Origin: Clavulina sp. PMI_390
Lineage: Eukaryota; Basidiomycota; Agaricomycetes; Cantharellales; Hydnaceae
Reading direction: 5' to 3'
NCBI GenBank assembly: GCA_015039315.1
Contig: WIDE01000011.1
Coordinates: 62,001-126,000 of the forward strand
DNA length: 64,000 nucleotides
The position numbers were made by a program, and so were the translations under genes. Position 1 is the stretch's first letter. Each line of letters starts with the position of its first letter. Positions 37,601-51,972 of the stretch are shown piece after piece. The notes below the pieces were generated by a model. The model had not been told where the DNA came from, did no database searches, and was given only the letters and a program-made list of their open reading frames with translations.

Positions 37601-38509
37601 AGGTCTGTTGATTATTGCGTTAGTAAAGGGATTAGCCGTGATCTCAACACCAAGCTTCCATTTTTATAGCTTTAGACTCCTTGACAGCATTGAGCCTGGA
37701 CCAGAACGATGCTTCCGTCTACACTACGCCGGATCAGCTCAGTGACGATCTTGTTACTCTCACTCTATTACCACGCTCAAAATGGCAGACCCTCCTGAAC
37801 CTCGAGACTATTGCGGTACGAGTCACTCTTTGATTCCTCACAACTGGATCCTAAATAACCTTTGTTATTCAATAGCAACGTAACAAACCAAAAGAGGCCC
37901 CGAAAGCTCCAGAAAAAGCACCATTCTTCCTTCCCACTTTACCTGGTGTTGATCATCGATTCGATATCGATTCAGGTAAAAAGACTAATGGGGACCCAAG
38001 TTCGGAAGGGAAACAACGCAGAGTCGCGTTTGCTGGTGGTGCAGAGACCGAATTTCAACGTCGGTTGCTAGATGAAGACTTGGGGGGAGACTGTGAGCCT
38101 CTTCCGTTAACCAGCCCGCGCGTTCAGTGCTCATACAATATATGCCCTCATAGACGAATCATTCTTCGTTTACCTGAAGGCTCTCTCGCCCGCTGCCATT
38201 GACCTCGAACTCCGCAGTCTGTCTTCCGATGCGGGGGGTCCTAACTCCTATCTGTCCACCTTCCTGCACTCCTTATCTGGGCGACTAAAGACCCATAAGG
38301 ACTTTGAAGCCGTTCAAACGTTCCTCGCTGTCTTTTTGAGGCTCCACGGTTCCATCCTTATTGAAAGCGATGGCGAAGATCCAGGGACAGAGGATGTCCG
38401 AACTGCATTAGAGGAGCTCTTAGAGGTGCAGCGAACTGAGAGCGAGCGAATACTAGATCTAGTTTCTAGCAGCTTAGGAACTCTGTCATTCGTTAGGGAT
38501 GTCTCATGA
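34670..38509 (+). CDS. UTP21: UTP21/WDR36, U3 snoRNP-associated WD40 protein
   Basis: Component of the small-subunit processome (UTP-B subcomplex) that acts in pre-18S rRNA processing in the nucleolus. It starts MASIPPPRKRLRR and then YAPFRALGLVTNHVPFAVQT, the typical Utp21 opening. Two beta-propellers follow, with strands such as RIHIVTCLGKSWMMWEGEKM, NKILIGSSQGGLQLWNIATG, ILSTASSNGHIAFWDLNANA, LLITSGDDNSVKQWVFDSPS, GLAGSSKGKVVMWNMQSGIR and WLVASSMDGVIRTFDIPTGT. The C-terminal Utp21 domain starts near 37680, reads PFFLPTLPGVDHRFDID, and continues to LLEVQRTESERILDLVSSSL. The length (roughly 950 residues) matches WDR36. The stop is at 38509. About 180 bases separate it from the capping-enzyme gene. 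Confidence 0.95.
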
Positions 38510-38587
38510 TGCAGCACCGAGCTATTTACGATCCAACGTTGTTTCGTGTCAATATCAGTTGTATTTATCAACCAGCGACTACTAATA

Positions 38588-39555
38588 CTACGTAGATGGT
38601 GTGGATGATGAGTCGTTCTGCTGCTTTTCCTTCGCATCAGCCTCAGCTTCCAATCGCCGCTTTTCTAGGATGGCGCTGTACTCCTCTGGTGTTAGTTTTT
38701 TCATGGGTACTACATAGCTCATTGCATCAAGGAGACGTTCAGAGAACGAATGTGGTTTGTTTGGGTCCAGCGGACTGAAGACAGCTCGGTCACTCGTTTG
38801 CCGATTATCATGAATAGCCTCTCGTGCCGCTTCGGCAGCTGGAGACGAGGTGGGATAATCTGCAGATGGCGATGTCGTTGATTCGTATGGCGTGGCGGAT
38901 CCCGTAAGGAATCGTATTCGCGCCAATTTGAGCTCATTCGCGCAGTATTGTAGTGACGTGCAGATGAGTGCGCCAGTGAGAGCTCCTGACAATACCCGAG
39001 CCCTTCCACCTAGAGAGATAGTTGAATAAGCTTCCAGCCCAGCAGAGCAGTATATATAGGGCGCACGTACGCATTATTGTGTGTAGAATAGCGCCTGTGA
39101 GGGCTCCCGATAAGCTCGAATCAATCAAGCGGTTTGTCCGTAATTCAAATAGATGGTCTCCAGGAAGAGAGGGCTCTGGAGCCATATCCAAATATTCAAA
39201 TCTCCTTCTGACATATTGCGGCCAAGGAGCAGTACGCGTTAGAATAGGACTTGTAATGAACTCTCTTGAACCTGGTGGCAGCAATTGAGCAACGCAACAG
39301 CAAACTCTGAGGGAAAGACTGACCAAAGAACAGGATGCCTGCGGCACAGAAATTTGCACCCATAGCAAGCGGCGCATTAGGCACTCTCCTAGCGAGGGAT
39401 AATACGGAGCCAGATGCAACTCCCAAAGCAGCTGCACCAGAGAGGCAGACGCAGGGTTTTCCTTGAATAGTCTGAGGGGTGCTGTTGACGCTAAACGACT
39501 ACGAACTAGTGGTAGCGACAGCCTGAGCAAAGAAAGCTGGGGCCTTAGGATCCAT
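38588..39555 (-). CDS. Unrecognised small multi-helix membrane protein with duplicated SGALTGA motif
   Basis: Four exons from the ATG at 39555 (MDPKAPAFFAQAVATTS). In-frame joins give a glycine/alanine-rich hydrophobic stretch (CLSGAAALGVASGSVLSLAR), NAPLAMGANFCAAGILFFG, a charged segment (REFITSPILTRTAPW, RRRFEYLDM), then two similar helices, LSGALTGAILHTI and LSGALTGALICTS, separated by a short basic loop. The C-terminal half is soluble and ends LTPEEYSAILEKRRLEAEAD. I do not recognise the family. Paired small-residue helices and a basic tail recall Tim17/Tim22-type inner-membrane proteins, but I cannot confirm this. The 3' end lies 79 bases from the UTP21 stop on the other strand. Confidence 0.72.
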
Positions 39556-39723
39556 TAGGCTGAGGCAGGAAGGGTATGGAGCTGAGAGTAGGGATGAAGG
39601 GACAAGTTGTATTCCATTTCCTCGGCGGTAACAGACACAAACACAGCGGTGGGAGGCTGGGAGAAATTTTGGAGAGCGAGTAGAAAGTACATAGAACAAG
39701 GTATAAATATAGTCTGATATCGC

Positions 39724-40677
39724 CTATGCCCCACGTCCACGCCCGCGGAAACCACCTCCACCACCACCCCCGAAACCGCCCCCGAAACCTCCCCGTCCTG
39801 GAGGCCCGCCTCTCCCTCGAGGAGCACCTCTCCCGCCACCACCACCACCCCGGCCGAATGCTATATAGGTAGAAGATATCAGAGAAGGGATTTCCTAGTA
39901 TTATACTTCGCCACTAGAATGACGTACCTCCTCTTGGCGCACCTCGTCCACCGAAACCACCACGTGCGGCACCTCGGCCTCTTGGAGCACCACGTCCACC
40001 AGGAGCACCGCGACCAGCACCCCTTCCTCGCTCTGCGTAAGAATCATGCTTCGTGAGTCAAAAACCTAGGATCATTGGAATAAAGTTGACAAACTTGTGA
40101 CTGTCATATAATGCGTCAGTTGGGATTGTATGTATGAGATCAAGGATGAAACAACTCACCACCTCCGGGAACCTTGGGCTTGGGTAGGAATCTCTCCAAG
40201 GGCAGCAGCTTGTCGCCAGCGATATACACTTTATCGCCTTTCTTGAAGCTACTGGCTACCATACCATCGCCCATTTTTATTGAGAAGTAGACCTCATTGA
40301 TAGGACCAAGAATTTCATCGACTTTGCCGATCACAGATTTATTTTGCAGATAGATGGGTGCATTGAAGTAGGGGACTTTGTCCGCCATGGTTGAAGAGCA
40401 GAGCATTTCATCCTCTACAGCATGCACAAAAGTACCCATCTCTGTAGAATAGGAAATTTGAGTCAGTATCCAAAAAAGAAACGAGATGCTAGGACATACC
40501 TAACACAGATTCGGGAGGTCCCATATCGCGCTGCTGAAAACCTCCACGGCCTCCCCCTCCTCCCCTTCCGCCTAGTGATTTTAACCAACTCAGAAAACAT
40601 ATTGAAAATTTATAAAGTTGTGTCTGCAGACCTCCACGAAAGCCTCTGTCACCGCCACGGAATCCTCCTCGGCTCAT
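39724..40677 (-). CDS. GAR1: GAR1, H/ACA snoRNP protein
   Basis: Core protein of H/ACA particles that guide pseudouridylation of rRNA. The central Gar1/Naf1 domain is clear: [59 protein letters not shown] and [20 protein letters not shown]. It is flanked on both sides by Gly/Arg-rich tails: [16 protein letters not shown] at the N terminus, and long RGG repeats from about 40025 to the stop at 39724. This two-RGG layout is typical of fungal Gar1. Four short introns interrupt the RGG and linker parts. It is transcribed divergently from the CDC5 gene with 107 bases between start codons. Confidence 0.96.
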
Positions 40678-40697
40678 TTTGGAAGAGAAAGAGGTAA

Positions 40698-43696
<2,999 letters not shown>

Positions 43697-44320
43697 CTGA
43701 TAGCTAGTAAATTGACGTTGTAATATATTTCTTCATGTAAAGCTCAGTTCCTTCTACGTACTCTACGCAGTAATCTGTTCTGGATCTAGGATCCACAGGT
43801 GTATGTCCTGGTGGAATGAGGGCATCTAATGTGCTCTCAGCGTATTACTAATTACATCACAAGCTCATAAGCTTCATGAATCTTGTTTTACTGAGTAATA
43901 TGATGAGTGGAGGCAGCGTGGGAAGTGGAGGTGGGCCTCCATCTTCGCCCTCTCAGTGGAGGTTCATCATCTTTTGACTGTCATCTAACAATCCACAAAG
44001 CCCGACGTAAAATTACTGGGCTAGATTGTTCTCATGTGAAACTTATGCCCTCTTGGCGAGGCTGAATAGCCCCAAGTTTTTCTTCAAGTCAACAAATTAT
44101 GAACTCTAAAACAGTGTTCGCGGATCCAGTGGAGGCCATCATCAATTGAATGGGATATACCAACTTGAACACACCTCCACGCCTGGATGGATGGAGGCTA
44201 TGGCATGTGTGGAGGTGTTGAGACGTATAAGAAGATGCGTGAGGGCGACGTCGACGCTGCAGATTTCAACATCTTCCCTCCAACCCACAGTCAAGAAACA
44301 ACTTCTCGCTTTCCATCGCA
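43697..44320. other. Intergenic region with aldo-keto reductase promoter
   Basis: About 620 bases: the CDC5 3' region, then the promoter of the aldo-keto reductase gene, which contains eight TGGAGG/CCTCCA boxes (listed separately). No coding signal is seen. Confidence 0.6.
43908..44215. promoter_or_regulatory. Cluster of eight TGGAGG/CCTCCA boxes
   Basis: Boxes at 43908, 43926, 43936 (reverse), 43957, 44130, 44174 (reverse), 44192 and 44210. Six of the eight extend to GTGGAGG. GTGGAG fits the SYGGRG consensus of CreA/Cre1/Mig1 carbon-catabolite repressors, which is known for fungi; that this factor acts here is inference. The last box is 105 bases before the aldo-keto reductase ATG. Confidence 0.6.
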
Positions 44321-45771
44321 ATGTCTTTGAAAACAATCAAGATCGCTGAGGCCACAGTGACCAGTAAGTCCAATCTCAGGTCCCAAATTGCCTAGCCGAT
44401 GACTTATCTCTCTATCGTCTCGTTCGTTTAGCCATTGGCTACGGTGCCATGGGTTTTGGCGGTGCGGCGTACGGCGACGCCGGTTCTGATGAGGAGCGCT
44501 TTGCGGTGAGCACTCTCAGTGTTTAAGATAGAGTATAAGCTTTGAGTGGTACTGACTATTCGGTTCAGGTCCTTGATCGGTTATGGGACCTCGGAGAACG
44601 CAACATTGATACGGCTAATGTCTATGTGAGTGTCTGGCTATTCTGGCTTTTGAGAACTCCAGCGGAGCACTCACCTATATATGTATAGGGCGACAGCGAG
44701 CTAGTCATCGGCAAATGGCTGAAATTGCACCCTGAGCGCCGCTCCCAACTCTTCATCGCCACAAAGTTCGGACTCAAGCCGGACTGGATCTCCAGCGGCG
44801 GAGACCCCGAATACGTTCGCGAACAAATCAACCTATCACTCGAGAAACTTGGTGTCGAATACATCGATTTGGTCTACCACCATCGGCCGGATAAAAACGT
44901 TCCCGTTGAGATCACTGTTGGTGCCATGGCCGAATTTGTCAAGTTAGTCATCCTTGCCTCCTTGCCTTGCGCTTCCCCAATCGTATTAACTGAACCTACC
45001 ATAATAGGGCAGGGAAGGTCAAGTACCTAGGGCTCTCTGAGTGCACAAAGGATGGTATCCGGCGTGCCCAGAAGGTTCATCCCATCGCTGCAGTCCAAGT
45101 CGAGTGCGTTACTGTTTTTCTTTCAGTCATCTGCATCTACTTACCGAGAGGTTCCCAGGTTTTCGCCCATCGAGCTCTACCACGAAAGTGAACAAGGGGT
45201 AATCGCAACATGCAAAGAGCTTGGTATTACGTACGTCGGCTCCTTCTTCTTTCCTCTTCGATGCATTGCTGATGGTGCTCTCCCACTAGTGTCGTGGCCT
45301 ACTCGCCCACTGGTCGTGGTATCCTCACCGGACGTTACGTGAGTTGTTTCATGAGTTCGCTTTTCTGACGACCCTCATCTGAGACATGATCTATCCTGAT
45401 AGCGTGGCCCAGAGGATTTCGGAGAGGGGGACTTCCGCTCCACACTTCCTAAGTTCAGCAAAGAAAACTTTCCCAAGGTCCTCAAAGTCGTCGATAGCCT
45501 CAGGGAGATTGGCAAGGCGCACGGCGATGCCACAGCTGCTCAAGTCGCGATTGCATGGGTTGCTGCTCAAGGTGTCGTCGTTATACCCGGTGCGAAGCAG
45601 ATCAAGTATGTCGAGGAGAACCTAGCTGCGGATAAGCTCGCCTTCAGTGCCGATGAGGTGAAGAAGATTAGGGATCTGGCGGAAGAGCTGGATTGGACGA
45701 ACAGTGGTGCAAGGTATGGCCCTGGTCTCGAGGAGCTGAGCGGTGTGGAGACGCCTGCTCTGAAGGAGTAG
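44321..45771 (+). CDS. Aldo-keto reductase (AKR13/YakC-like)
   Basis: Cytosolic NADPH-dependent carbonyl reductase with a TIM-barrel fold. Start MSLKTIKIAEATVT, then TIGYGAMGFGGAAYGDAGSD. The catalytic tetrad is visible: Asp and Tyr in ERNIDTANVYGDSELVIGK, Lys in LFIATKFGLKPD, and His in YIDLVYHHRPDKNVPVE. Further landmarks are GKVKYLGLSECTKDGIRRA, VVAYSPTGRGILTGRY and the cofactor-binding end VVVIPGAKQIKYVEENL. Seven short introns are present. The total is about 335 residues, normal for the family. The natural substrate cannot be told. The upstream region carries an unusual cluster of GTGGAGG boxes, which hints at carbon-source control. Confidence 0.92.
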
Positions 45772-46204
45772 CTCCACTTTTAGCCTGTCATGGAAATATC
45801 AATGCCCTTTTACATGTATATCAGCATTGTGAATCGCACAGAACTTCAATCTTTATCTCTCTCCCAATATAGTAAAGGTACCTCGATAGGTGCCATTGTT
45901 AGCGGATCGAGGTATCCGTGTATGTGATGATTTATCTGTTTATGCCAAGCATACTGCCTTAGTGTGACGTCTAAATTAATGCGGTACTACCCACAGGCGG
46001 ATGCAGGTTGATGGAATTGTTACTAGGGGTTTTGTCTAAAGGACATTGAGGCGATATGCTACAGAGATATTGAAACGTTGGCAAGCAACATAGCTGGTCC
46101 GTGAAACGAGATAAGAGGTAAATAGTGGAGAAAAAAGAAACGAAATAAAACGACAGCAACGCCCAAAGAAGAGAAATTTATCGGTGTCCGTTGTAGTGGC
46201 CACG
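45772..46204. other. Convergent intergenic region
   Basis: About 430 bases between the stops of the aldo-keto reductase and ferric reductase genes. AT-rich in places; a short GGTACCTCGATAGGTGCC-like partial palindrome lies at about 45877-45895. No gene is seen. Confidence 0.55.
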
Positions 46205-49200
46205 TCAGAACGAAAACTCTTCGTTATAGAAAGTGACAAATCCTCTCTGATCACCTTTCTTCACTCTTACTGGGTCGATTTGATTGGAAACCAAGTTTCT
46301 CACCACTTTGTCTAGCGAAGTGGGACCACAACACGCGACGGCAAGAGCCCCAGTTGACCTCTCAACCTCTGATGACAAAATCTTGTCAAGCCGTGGGCGA
46401 CCAGGTCGAGCCAGGGCAGCAATGTACCCCATATCGTCTTGCTCATGCCGGGACAACTGGAAAAGATAGTCAAGAGCTCCACCCTCTCTTGATCTATTCT
46501 GAGGGAGGTGTGCCTCACTAGCAGTCAGCAGATTGCGAAGGGATTGAGAGTCCGCATCAAGATGCGAGGAAGGAGCGGCCGAGAATTGACTATATAGCGA
46601 CTCAGCAACAGACTTTCTGGTGGAAAGCCGCCGTGCATGGTGGAAGTGATTGTTTCCTTGGGTGCGTGAGGGGCTGATTGGGGAGGCAGGCCCATTGAAT
46701 GAAAGACGTTGAGGCGATGTGTGAATCTCGTTGAAGTGGGAGGAATTAGGTGCAGTATACTGAGGAGAGAGAGGGGAGTGGGCGGATATGTGGGTCTCAA
46801 GCCGTGATACTGGGAGAGCATGCAGCGGCGAGGCGGCGCCAACAGGAAGTGGAGGGGATGTCGGGCGGCTCGGGGAACGTATTGCAGAAGATGAAGCACC
46901 AGGAGTGCTAGTAGCTGCCAGCACCGAGCGATCCCACGTTTCTCCCTCGGGGGAAACGGGCTGGAACACGATGTCAGCAGTGACGCTATCGCCCGTCCAC
47001 TCACCATCCTTGTCCTCATGGATGGTAGCATATGAATTCCTGGGCGAAGATGAGCGCTGTTGCGAGGTCCTCTGTTGAGAGGGAAGAGGAACACGGCTGG
47101 GCATAGGATGATAATGAGGGGGGACAGTGTGGAGAGACTGCTCCAAGGAGCGTCTTGATTCAATGTTAACTGCAGTCTTTTTCCGCACGAGAAGACCTTG
47201 TTTTTTCACTTTCTCCGAGAACTTGACAGCTTTCGAGGTCTGTTCATCCTCTTCACCGTCAAAGTTCGTCAGCGCCATAAAGAGGTTGTTCCCATCCGCC
47301 ACGTCCATTTCCTCCTCATCGATTTCACTATAGAGTCCGTGATAGCTCGCACCGTTATCGACATTTCGGACCCCACCACTACTTCGATGCCGCGCCCCAA
47401 CAGCGTAACTGACATCAGCAAGCGAGTCATCAGAGTCCCAGCCATCTTCTGAGTCAGAAGCAGCGCCATCAGGCGACTGTGGTCTATGATGACGGGGCTT
47501 CGAGCTAGCGAACATCGGGGTCGGTGGCACCAGCGTATCGCCTGTCTTGATGCGGCTGAGATCGTGGCCGACCCTCGAGGTAGGAGCACGCGATATGGAT
47601 GGAGCAAAGTTGGTAACAAAGATGTCAATGTGAAGGACATCTGGGGGTACCATTTGCACGAACTGGCGTAGACTCGACGCACACCACATCAGGTGAGCTA
47701 AGAGTTGTCAGTAGGTAGTTAGATCATGGCATCCAGCACGCAATCAGGGAAAAGATCCAGCACTCACAATATTCGCGGACAAGCCAGACGAATCGTATTC
47801 GGTTAGTCTTCAGGGATTCGAGACGCTTTTGCTCGAGGGTACGACCGCTACTAAACCACTTCGAACGCTGTTTAGTCTCGGCCCCACTGAGATTCTCAGA
47901 ATGCAGCTTCTCATGTGCTTCTGCAATCGCATGACACAGGGTTCCTAGGATGGATAAGCCAAAAGCTACACCACTACCACCAACGACGACAAGGACGCTT
48001 CCATAAGACTGCCAGTTGACGCGGACTGAACTGCCGTATGAACCATCAACACGCACTCTGAGGAGTGGTGGGATGTATCTGCCCGTCCGTGGATCATGTG
48101 TTCGGATAGCGTTCAGGTGGTTCCAGAGATCAAGAGTAAGCCCCTGTCTGGCACGTACAATAAACTCGAGGATCTGATTGGAGGTCGTTGGTCGTTGGGA
48201 GCTGGGGATGAGGCCTGCTTCAATGTCCTTGGATGAAGTCTGGGTAGAGTGCGCACTCAGGTCGCGAGCAGAGACGATGGTGAATGGATGACTGGTGAAG
48301 CGAGAAAGTGTTGGGATGGCGAGGAACGCGTATTGGCCGGCCGCAGGGCTCAAACTACGGACGGGTCGCACAGTGAGGCGAATTGTCCTCCCAGGAAGGA
48401 GCTCAGCTCTCCCACATCCAGGTGGGATAAGGTCCAGGTCACTTGACATCGACAGAGTTGGTTTCGGGGGGAACGTAGGCCTCGAGGAAGGAGAATTGAA
48501 TGGTGCATGCATATGGTCCTTGGCGGAGAGAGGAGATAGGAGGGTGCTCGCAAAAGATGATCGACGAGTGACGGGCGCTGAATCTCCACCAAATAATGAC
48601 GGTGGGAGGGCAGGAACCTTCTCCGAAAAGAAACTGCCATTGACCCACACATTCTTCATCAAGCGATAGAAACGCTCGGCAGCCCATAGGCCAAGGGTGG
48701 CCCAACACCAAGGAGCAACAGGAGGGTGATGAAGGGCAGAGAATACGAGGGTCAAAGGTACCAGGGTGACATGAAGAAGGTAGAAAAGCTCGAAGTCCGA
48801 GCTTCGGAATGAGGGGAATGACAGAGCAAATAATAGGGTCATGCAAACAAATGCCTGTATTTTGTGGGATCAGCGAAAGGACCATTTGCCATAAATGGGC
48901 AATCCATACCACAATCCCGAAAATGAACTTGGGGTAGTCGAAGACGTAGAGCCAGGCAATTCCACCACCATTGACCCCGACACGCTTATCTTTGGTCAAC
49001 TGTACGCTCCAAAGTGAAACATGAGCAACAGTCAATGTGTAAATGATTCGTCCCGTCCAACGATGCAGCCATGCCAGCCTGTCTGAGTACACATGTGCCG
49101 GGAAACGAAGGGCGAAAACAGCGAATGGAGGGGCCTTCAAGACTGCGACTACGCATAATGGGAACAACGTGAATGCGATCAATCCTGCGAACATGGTCGG

Positions 49201-49937
49201 GTGAAAAAGGATCAGGCCCAGAACACTATGATCATCCAATAAACTCCTCACCAGTTCGGTTTCCAGCAGTCCACCAGGCTTTCCATATTGTGTACCCCGG
49301 GATGCTGACAGGAACAATTGTGTAATCTCTGGAAGCCAACCCGATTGTCTCCGACCTCCGACTGAACTTGGAGAGATCAAGGGCTCGGATACTGGGTTTG
49401 AGGTAGTCGGGGCCCAATACTGATGCCAATACGATAGAAACTATAAGGAAGAATAGAGAAAGGAGGTCGCCTTTTACTGGTAGTTCGGAAAATTTGATCT
49501 TCCACCAAGCGGGTTGCCGCACTTTTCGAGGCGGTGGTGGAGTGGAGGGGTCCGCCGCTTGTAACGTCGCTCTTTTACGTTTCCAGAAGCGCCAGAATGA
49601 GGGTCTCTGGATGGACCACTTGTGCCACCGAGCGCGCAAGGCAGAATGCTTGACATTCCCACCTGGGATTCGCCCTAGTAAACCGAATACGATGACGATG
49701 AACAGTATTTCGAACCATAGCATGTACGCATAGCGATAACTAGCAGCTATAAAAAGCAGAAGCCGATGTCAGTAACGCGTTAGCTGAGGCAATTTCTGCG
49801 ATGGTAAGGTACTGCGGGATCGAAAAGTGCTCACGGCTCAGAACATGGATTGCCAAATAGTAATGGATCCAATCACGCGTGTCCGAGAAAGCTGGAGTCG
49901 GAGGATTGGGGTCGCCATACGAGCTAGCATATGACAT
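46205..49937 (-). CDS. Ferric reductase-like transmembrane oxidoreductase (FRE/NOX superfamily)
   Basis: Plasma-membrane flavocytochrome of about 1,150 residues that passes electrons from NADPH through FAD and two hemes to metal ions. An N-terminal extension (MSYASSYGDPNPPTPAFSDT) precedes helix YRYAYMLWFEILFIVIVFGL and a Pro-rich loop. The heme region has paired histidines in HRWTGRIIYTLTVAHVSLW and FYLLHVTLVPLTLVFSALHH. FAD binding is marked by HPFTIVSARDL, NADPH binding by VVVGGSGVAFGLSIL, and the C-terminal CGP motif by ALAVACCGPTSLDKVV. The NADPH domain is split by a long disordered Ser/Pro-rich insert (about 47600-46500) between the segment ending in LVREY and the CGP end. In fungi such enzymes support reductive iron or copper uptake. 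Exon joins lie at about 47770/47700 and 48845/48910. Confidence 0.88.
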
Positions 49938-50530
49938 GATCCGCGGCCGCTGAGGCTTTGAGCAGCCCCTAGGCTAGGAAACTGGATGAAAGAATCCAAC
50001 CAGGGTAGACAAGTGAGAAAGATCAACCACAGATATGCAACGCTGGCAGTTGAGACAAGGTGTTGAGGAAGATTTAGGCGTTGTTTGCGCAGCAAAGAGT
50101 CGAGCTTGCTGTTGCTCTCTATAAAAAGGACTCGGCCGTGACACCGTCAGACGTGATGACAATATATTGACACGGCTGCCAAACATCGTCACCGTGGCTG
50201 TGCGGGCTCCTGTCCTCTATTATTTTGCCTCCTTTCAAGTTCAGAGTCCGAAACCTTCCGAATCACTGAATTTACATCTAGTCGTGTCATAATATTGGGG
50301 CGGCCTAATTTGCTCCCGAAACCCTATGAAATGCCCCGCGAGTCTGCGCGGGCAGACTGCACTAATGCTAAATGTTTTACCCAATGATTATAGTTCAATT
50401 CTCTGAGAAGTGAGCATATACAGTTGTTTCTTTCGAAGTTTGCATCCTACAATTGTATTTGCGGCTAGCAATTGGCCCACATTCCTCGTTGGGGGCCACT
50501 GTCCGTTTGCAACCAGACCCGACATCTGCT
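49938..50530. other. Intergenic region upstream of the ferric reductase gene
   Basis: About 590 bases: the ferric reductase promoter and the epoxide hydrolase 3' end. It holds a perfect 7-base inverted repeat, AGTCTGC/GCAGACT, at 50341-50358. There are no recognised iron-regulator GATA clusters and no gene. Confidence 0.5.
50341..50358. repeat. Perfect 7-bp inverted repeat, 4-base loop
   Basis: AGTCTGC (50341-50347), spacer GCGG, GCAGACT (50352-50358). It may be a short hairpin or a dimeric regulator site in the ferric reductase upstream region. Confidence 0.6.
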
Positions 50531-51972
50531 TCAGAACAAGCCCTTCGTGGCACCCCAATCGAATACGTGTTCGGCAGCGCCCTTAGGGTCCTGCATATAA
50601 ATCCAATGCCCCGTTTCTACGACTTTGGTGGTTATGTCGTCACAAAGAGCATCTTGTTGTGATGCCAGGGGAAGCGGATACGTAGGGTCAAGTGAAGGCG
50701 AGATGTAGAGAAAAGGGTGTGTGATCCTGGAGTTTATTTCTGTGGGGTCACACGGTCAGGTTTATGGAGGACATAATCAGGCTAAATAGGATACGTACTT
50801 CCAAAGTCCCCCTCATTGACTGGAGAGACCGCCGCCCGGAACCACATGCACGGTCCTTCCATACCCCCTTTCCTCAAATATTCCACAAGCTCCCACTTGC
50901 TTTGGTCGCCGAACCATGGATCCACGGGGCTGATGTGATCTTCCTACAATTAACCTTAGAATAGCGTTATCTAGGCGAGAAGTAAATAGCCCCTACGAGT
51001 AAGCTCTCCTCAAGGCCACCAGACTTGCAAAGACGTTCTTTCCAGTCCTCAGGAGGACCGAACATGATACTAATGAAGCTGTCGATCTAGATTAGATAAT
51101 GATTGGGATGAGCTATGAGAACATGAATACATATTCGTGCATCGTTTACTGACATGTTTGGTGAGCTCATCGGGAGCCCGCTCCAGCGGGAAGTACTTGA
51201 AGTAGCCGATATTTTCGTACCCAAGGACCGGCTTGACTTTAGCGAGGGCTCCATCGACGTCAAGCGGCTTGGGCGAGGGGGGACTGTAAGGGGCACCGCC
51301 TCTGCGTACAGAGAGTTCACATCGTTTCCATATAGGCAGAAGAACACAACGCACAAGACAATCCCAAGGACTCGTTCAGGGTAAAATTGAGAGAAGCGAG
51401 CAGTCAAAGGTCCACCTGACGCAATGGTTCCCCAAAGGTGACTTCATAAGTAAATAGCCCAGCCTAAAGCGAAGAGGATACTCGCCAAAATCGTGCCCAA
51501 TTACAACGACTTTGTCAACCCCCTCCGCGTCCATCATTTGAGTGAGCTGATAGCAGAGCTTCTTGAACGCATAAGCCTCCACGTTGGTAGGTTTGTCTGT
51601 CTCGCCATACCCAAGCAACTCGGGTACAAGGATGCCATGGCCCTTAGTGGTGAGCTCAGGAGCAAAGTGAATCCAATTGACGGGACCTATGATCAACAGT
51701 GTCAAGCGTGTTTCTCGTTCGGAATATTAGCAGAGTAATCCCATAGGCACGAACATACCATTGGGGAAACCGTGTAGGAGGAGGAAAACCCTCTTGTCAG
51801 GTTGAGATGGTGGAATATACAGGTAGTTGTACACGTGGCCATCAAAAACACCTTTCTTCCAGCGGTTGTGACCACTGGAGGTGTCGCTCGGGGTAGGTGG
51901 CGTCACCGTTGTAACAGGAGGCTGAGTCGGAGCGTTAGAAATTTGCTCCCAGGTCTTGAGATATGAAAGCAT
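50531..51972 (-). CDS. Epoxide hydrolase (alpha/beta hydrolase)
   Basis: Enzyme that adds water to epoxides. From MLSYLKTWEQISN at 51972 the frame gives GHVYNYLYIPPSQPDKRVFL, then LLHGFPNGM with the HGxP oxyanion motif, HGILVPELLGYGETDKP, and the nucleophile Asp in VVVIGHDFGG. The cap region includes VKPVLGYENIGYFKYFPLER and IDSFISIMFGPPEDWKERL. The C-terminal part reads HPFLYISPSLDPTYPLP and DITTKVVETGHWIYMQDPKG; the His of TGHW is the catalytic base. The stop is at 50531. The intron directly after the nucleophile motif has a GC donor (51485-51416). All catalytic landmarks are intact, so the gene looks functional. The substrate is unknown (fatty-acid, xenobiotic or host-derived epoxides are all possible). 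Confidence 0.88.

Noticed and set aside
46525..47163. 212-codon minus-strand frame
   Set aside because: Shifted frame of the disordered insert of the ferric reductase.
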